Assembly (NCBI RefSeq): GCF_036417845.1
Contig: NC_090020.1
Location: forward strand, 48,592,425 to 48,656,424
Source: Apteryx mantelli
Taxonomy: Eukaryota > Chordata > Aves > Apterygiformes > Apterygidae
Reading direction: 5' to 3'
DNA: 64,000 nt
The translations under genes and the position numbers were made by a program. A model generated the notes under the pieces. That model was not told the DNA's origin, did not search any database, and saw only the letters and a program-made list of their open reading frames with translations. This document shows, one piece after another, positions 59,339 to 64,000 of this stretch. Position 1 is the first letter of the stretch; every line of letters starts with the position of its first letter.

Positions 59339-62300
59339 TCAGACTTCTCCCAGCTACCCAGTTACCTAGAATCATTGAGTAACTCTATGATGGCGACTGG
59401 AGGAACATACACTTTTATTAGATGGCATTAAACCACCTTGCACCATGCAGCTGTATTCTTTTAAGTTATTCTTTGCTTTACTCATTGCACACTTTCTAAT
59501 CTCTGAAATGATGAAGTAGACAACCTGTGGAGTCTTTCTCTATACAACCTCTCTCACCACCTGGACACCAATCCTATGATCACATAATTCAAGACCACTT
59601 TTATACAAACTAAATTTCTGATTGCTGGTCTCAAACTATAATATTAATTTTAAATGTAGGCAGCTTAACGAGATTTCAGTTAAAAACCACAGCTGCAGAA
59701 AGGGGATGTCGCATGAGCCAAACTGGGTTATTCAGAAAGACAGATCTTAAGTACACCTGTACTGAACTCCACCATTTGATTTCCTGGAATAATTTGTGCT
59801 CATGCTAGCCAGGCAATAGTGGGAACTGCGATAAAGTATATTGCCAGGACAACTGACCAATACTGACAGTGAAAGAATGGCAATCCTCACTTCTGCCTCA
59901 GATTCCATCACAAGAGGCAAAAATAAACAAGTTGCTTTTTTGGCAGTAACTTTTAAGTATCTTAAGCTGGACGCAAGTAAGAACATACTTTTGTTACTGT
60001 CACAGTAACACATTACTAGCAGAAGCAAGATGAAAATCCCATCTCTCTCTTTCTTCTGTATGTGTAAATAACTAACAAATACATGTGTATGCACATGCCT
60101 TTCTGAAACAAAAGTCTAATCTAATTTTTGGTTAGCATTTTTGGTTTCTGTGCTGCAAGCAAATTTTCAGTTCAAGTCAGCTTTAACATTTAAAAAATAA
60201 AAATGTTTAAACCTAATTATACTTGCTTTACTAGAAAAAAATACTTGCCCTTTCTTTCTGCTTCAAAAGAAAGTTTTTGATTACATCTAATGCACAAAAA
60301 TGAGATACAGGAAATAACAGGCACTTGATTAATCATCCTCTATATCTTCTGCATTTGTCATTAAGACACAACTCCTTTCACTGTGTCTATACAGCTCTCA
60401 GGTACAGCAGCAGACTATCTTGATAGTAAAGGGTGCCCTACTACTTGTCTATCAAAATAAACCTAAACTCTTTGAAACATGTGTCAGTCCAAAATACATA
60501 TTAAAAAAATCAAACCATTACAATAAATGTTGGTCAATTTTGTACTTATTTTTCAATTATAGTAGCTAGCATATATTATTCAAATATGTAAATGAATGAA
60601 AAAGTATTTTAGTGCACACAATTACATCTTTTAAATAAATATTCTTCCACAGAAATTGTGTCTTTGCAATGTAACTGCTGTTGCCCTTTTTGTTCAGTAC
60701 AACATACCACCTATAATTCTTTAGTTAGCATAATGCTACTGCTGAGTTACTCTGCTTCACATAAGGTGTTTGAACACCTTTAACTACCAGAGGTCATGCA
60801 CTGTTTTCCTTCTACAAATTGTACTTTTGTCATATCCACTGTATCTTGGGAGCGCAGTAGCTCGCGTTAACCTTTGAGAAGAAAGATTGATTATACTATG
60901 CCACACAGACTGCAGCAGGGAGAGTTTTGAACAAACAGAATGAAACACATTGAGGCTTTTTTTCCACAAGGAAAGGAGAGATAGCTAGTGGACATTATGG
61001 TGAATGCTCTGAAGAGATAACAGTTTTTCAGTGCTCTATCTATTGAATCCAATTTATTCAAGCTTCTATTGATGAACAGAAAATAAATATAAATAATATC
61101 CATTTTGCTGAACAGAAGGCACTTTGTGCTTCTGCAGGAACAGGGAACACTTAAATATGCACAAATGCCTCAGTCGATTGCATCTGCTATAATAATTAGC
61201 TTTCTATCAACAGTTTCTCCTCACTTGACATTGTCATTAATGCTTCAAAAACCATATAACAAGGTTGGCTTCATTAAGGTAAGTAAGTTTTGTTTAATTT
61301 TAACATTAAAGGAATTCAGCTTTGTTGTCTTTGCTCATGCTGAATGATGGCTCACTTTGTGATGACTGCCATTTATTTCAACATATTTGCATGGCTTATT
61401 AACGTGCTTTTGATTAGCAAAGGTGGCAGAATAGATCCACATGTGAATTGAGAATTTACAGTAAAAGCCATGGTAACTCCTGGAGGTGTCAATATAATGA
61501 ACTGACTGTATGCAGAAGAAAGTACACAGGTAATTCTATTTTCATTTTATATATTCATTATATACATATTCATTTCATTCAATATTCAATATGTTCTTTC
61601 ATTCAATTATATATTCATTCTATAGAAACATTCTTAGCAGAGAGATTTTCATACAGCAGACTTTTTTTTTTTTTTAAACACTTAGGGAAAACTTTTGTTT
61701 TGAGGCAAATGCCTATGCATTCAGTACCAAACTTTGTCTCATTGATCATCCCCTATTCACCAGATTTGTAAGTATTTCCAGGACATTATTTAACAGTATT
61801 TCAGCATTTCAGAGGTAATGGTGTTTATTTCGGTTATCTGAAACTAAGAAGGGAAAAATGAAGTTGTCACAATAAAATGAGTCAGCAAGAAAAAAAAGAC
61901 TCTTCTTTTAAATATGTGAGGCAAAACATAGAGTTATGGACAAAACAATCATTGAAGTGCTATCTCCAGAGCTAATCAAAGGCTGAATTTACTAAGCAAC
62001 AGCTCAGCAGCAGCAGAACTAATCAAAGCCCGAGTTTTTGTGGATTTGTGTCTTGAAGATAAACTTCTCATATAGTTTTTCATGCCAGACCATAAATGGA
62101 AAATACATTCTATAGCCCTTACCTCAATAGAAGTATTTATTTGCCTCTGTGTGTGCGCGTGCATGCGCATATGGGTGTGCACAAGGGTTGGGGTTTTTCG
62201 CCTGCTCCCAAGCTGGGGAACATTCATGTCATTAAGACCTCTCTCAAATTTGGCTGACACTCATTAAGGTTACTGGAAGATATGGACAAATTGGCAGTGC

Positions 62301-62753
62301 AATTATATAAACCACTTTGCCCCACAAAAGCATCCTAGAAGCAGGATTCCAGTTTGCAAGCAATTTTTACAGGCAGATTTTAGCACATCACTTTCAGGCT
62401 CCTGATTTTCCCAGTGCACCTTGCCAGCTGCTTATGTGCTTGTAGGGCCAAAACCCACTGTCTTAAACAGTGATATAACTTTCTCTCTTCGAAAACAAAA
62501 AAAGTCCAAAACAACAACAACAAAATGCCTGATCTGATTCTTCCTTCGCTGTATCTGCTTATATGCACATAAGTCAACTGCAGTCAGAGCTATAACGATA
62601 GAAAATCAGAGCTAAGCTACTGTAAACGATGGGAGAACTTATCTTGAACTAACAATTAAGAACACGGCACAGAATTGTCTCCTTGAACCTACTGTGTTTT
62701 CCTATCGCACATCATCAACCCAACTAACTTCAAAGGGATGACACAATGAGCCC

Positions 62754-62767
62754 GTTTCCATAGAAAC
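62754..62767. promoter_or_regulatory. RFX X-box-like palindrome
   Basis: GTTTCCATAGAAAC resembles the RFX consensus (GTTRCC-AT-GGYAAC type) with spacing kept. A CAGCTG E-box follows at about 62772. Enhancer function is only inferred. Confidence 0.3.
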
Positions 62768-64000
62768 GCATCAGCTGAGGATGTACACCAAGCAATGGCC
62801 TCGGCAAGCAAGACTGCATTGCAGATACTGGGCTCTGAAATGCCTTTCAAAGATAACCGAGAAAGATTTTTAAAATAGAAGTTTGTTTGAAATTGATTTT
62901 TAAACTCCTTCCAGTGGAGAATGAGCTAGTCACTTACATATCCAGATATACACTGACAGGTAGCTTCACCCTTATGTTACTGGTAAGTGCATTAGTATTT
63001 AGTTGAAGTTCTTGTTATCAGTGTGTTTGACTGAAGTCTTTGATGTTTGAAACAAAATTAAAGATAGTACATATTGATTTTTAGAATTACATTTATTACT
63101 AGAAATATTCATCTTGAGTAAACTAAGATAAGTTTTAAATACAGAGTTGTAAATATTGTCTCTGGTAGTTTAAGATACCTTTAGTCAAGATGCTCTAATA
63201 CTCTAGAAGCTAGATTTTGTGCAACCATAACTTAATTATTTGAGCTAAGTTTATACAGTGGCTAATCCCTTTGGGAGAAGTTATCAAAAACACCAAGCAT
63301 CAGCCTAATCTTTGCTCTCACTAAATGCAAAAGGAATATTACTATTTAAATACCATGAGAGTAAGGCTAATACTGAATATGCTTTTCAGAATCTTGCCTT
63401 TCATATATATTTTATGAATCCATTCTTCCTTGGCAGTTCAGATTCATTATTCTCTTTCAAGCCCAACAATGTTCAGTTAAAACAGTATCAAACCAGTATC
63501 AAGCAAGGTCTTCTCCTGGTGAAGAAAAATCTTGATACCAAACCAATAGGTACTTATTGACATATAATCCACAAGAACTTTAAAATACAATCATATTTTA
63601 ATACACCTCTGAAACCTAAATAACATCCAGCATATTCCTAAAAGCATTATAACAAGAGCCATCGACTTTTTCTGAAGCCAAATGCTGTATGCATTTGTGC
63701 ATGTATGCTTATGCATATACATACGCAAAGGTACTGAAAAAGGATTCAGCATTAAACACAAACATACCGCGCTCAAGCCATTGCATGTTGTATCAATACG
63801 GAAGCATGAGGACACATAATTCCCTAATACATACATAGTAATAAAAACTAAGAAATAGCAGAAGAGCTAACAGCAGATCACAACTCATCGCATTAGAGAA
63901 CAGTTATTGAATTCTCATCCTATAGGACTGCCACTACTTCTATGTGTCCATTCCTTCGGACACCTACACATAAATTATAATTGTCTTTAGAAAATTAAAC

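Larger units (their letters stand above)
50645..64000 (-). other. PAM: PAM intron upstream of exon A (at least 13.4 kb); no PHM exon seen
   Basis: I searched the minus strand for the final PHM exons, such as the His/Met copper-site and Cys-rich segments, and found none up to the window edge. The region is AT-rich with a somewhat GC-richer, unassigned block at about 53450-56100. Simple repeats are (CAAAA)n at 51853-51880, A22 at 58377-58398 and (AAAAAT)n at 59312-59338. A possible RFX site is at 62754-62767. A short PHM exon could have been missed. Confidence 0.6.

Noticed and set aside
50645..64000. PHM-domain exons of PAM
   Set aside because: Signature PHM segments were searched by eye on the minus strand and none appeared; the exons are presumed beyond the right edge.

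Overview
The window is vertebrate nuclear DNA, most likely from a bird. Genes are split into short exons with GT-AG introns, introns are compact, the background is AT-rich, and there is one strong CpG island. The only clearly recognisable interspersed repeat is an old CR1 LINE whose 3' end is of the sauropsid type. The species cannot be named from the sequence. No bacterial or viral operon structure, CRISPR array or other non-vertebrate system was seen.

Layout. (1) 1-1.5 kb is probably the first intron of a minus-strand gene. By conserved vertebrate synteny this should be PPIP5K2, but no coding exon of it lies here. (2) 1.54-2.79 kb is a CpG-island promoter with ETS, NRF1, ZNF143 and GC-box motifs, a (GA)43 microsatellite and a strong minus-strand splice donor. 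It looks like a head-to-head promoter for PPIP5K2 (minus) and GIN1 (plus). (3) 6.36-14.81 kb carries the complete coding region of GIN1, a domesticated Ty3/gypsy-type integrase: seven coding exons, 527 codons plus stop, every junction in phase. (4) 14.8-25.3 kb is the tail-to-tail interval holding the two 3' UTRs and about 7.5 kb of apparently gene-free DNA. (5) 25.34-50.64 kb carries, on the minus strand, the last twelve coding exons of PAM (peptidylglycine alpha-amidating monooxygenase). These are the linker exon A, the whole lyase (PAL) domain, the two juxtamembrane/transmembrane exons and the cytosolic tail; all junctions are in phase and end in TGA. A 1.7-kb CR1 fragment sits antisense in one PAM intron. 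(6) 50.65-64 kb is PAM intron with no exon recognised, so the upstream monooxygenase (PHM) exons must lie beyond the right edge.

The genes are not known to act in one pathway. GIN1 is a host gene of unknown function derived from a mobile element. PAM is a secretory-granule enzyme that makes C-terminally amidated peptides. The gene order PPIP5K2-GIN1-PAM matches the human 5q21 neighbourhood as I recall it.

No undescribed system stood out. The points most worth following up are the integrase triad kept in GIN1 with shortened spacing, two exon-like blocks in the last GIN1 intron, the microsatellites placed at the promoter and at splice sites, and the in-phase skippable exons of PAM. All identifications rest on reading translations against family knowledge; no database search was run.
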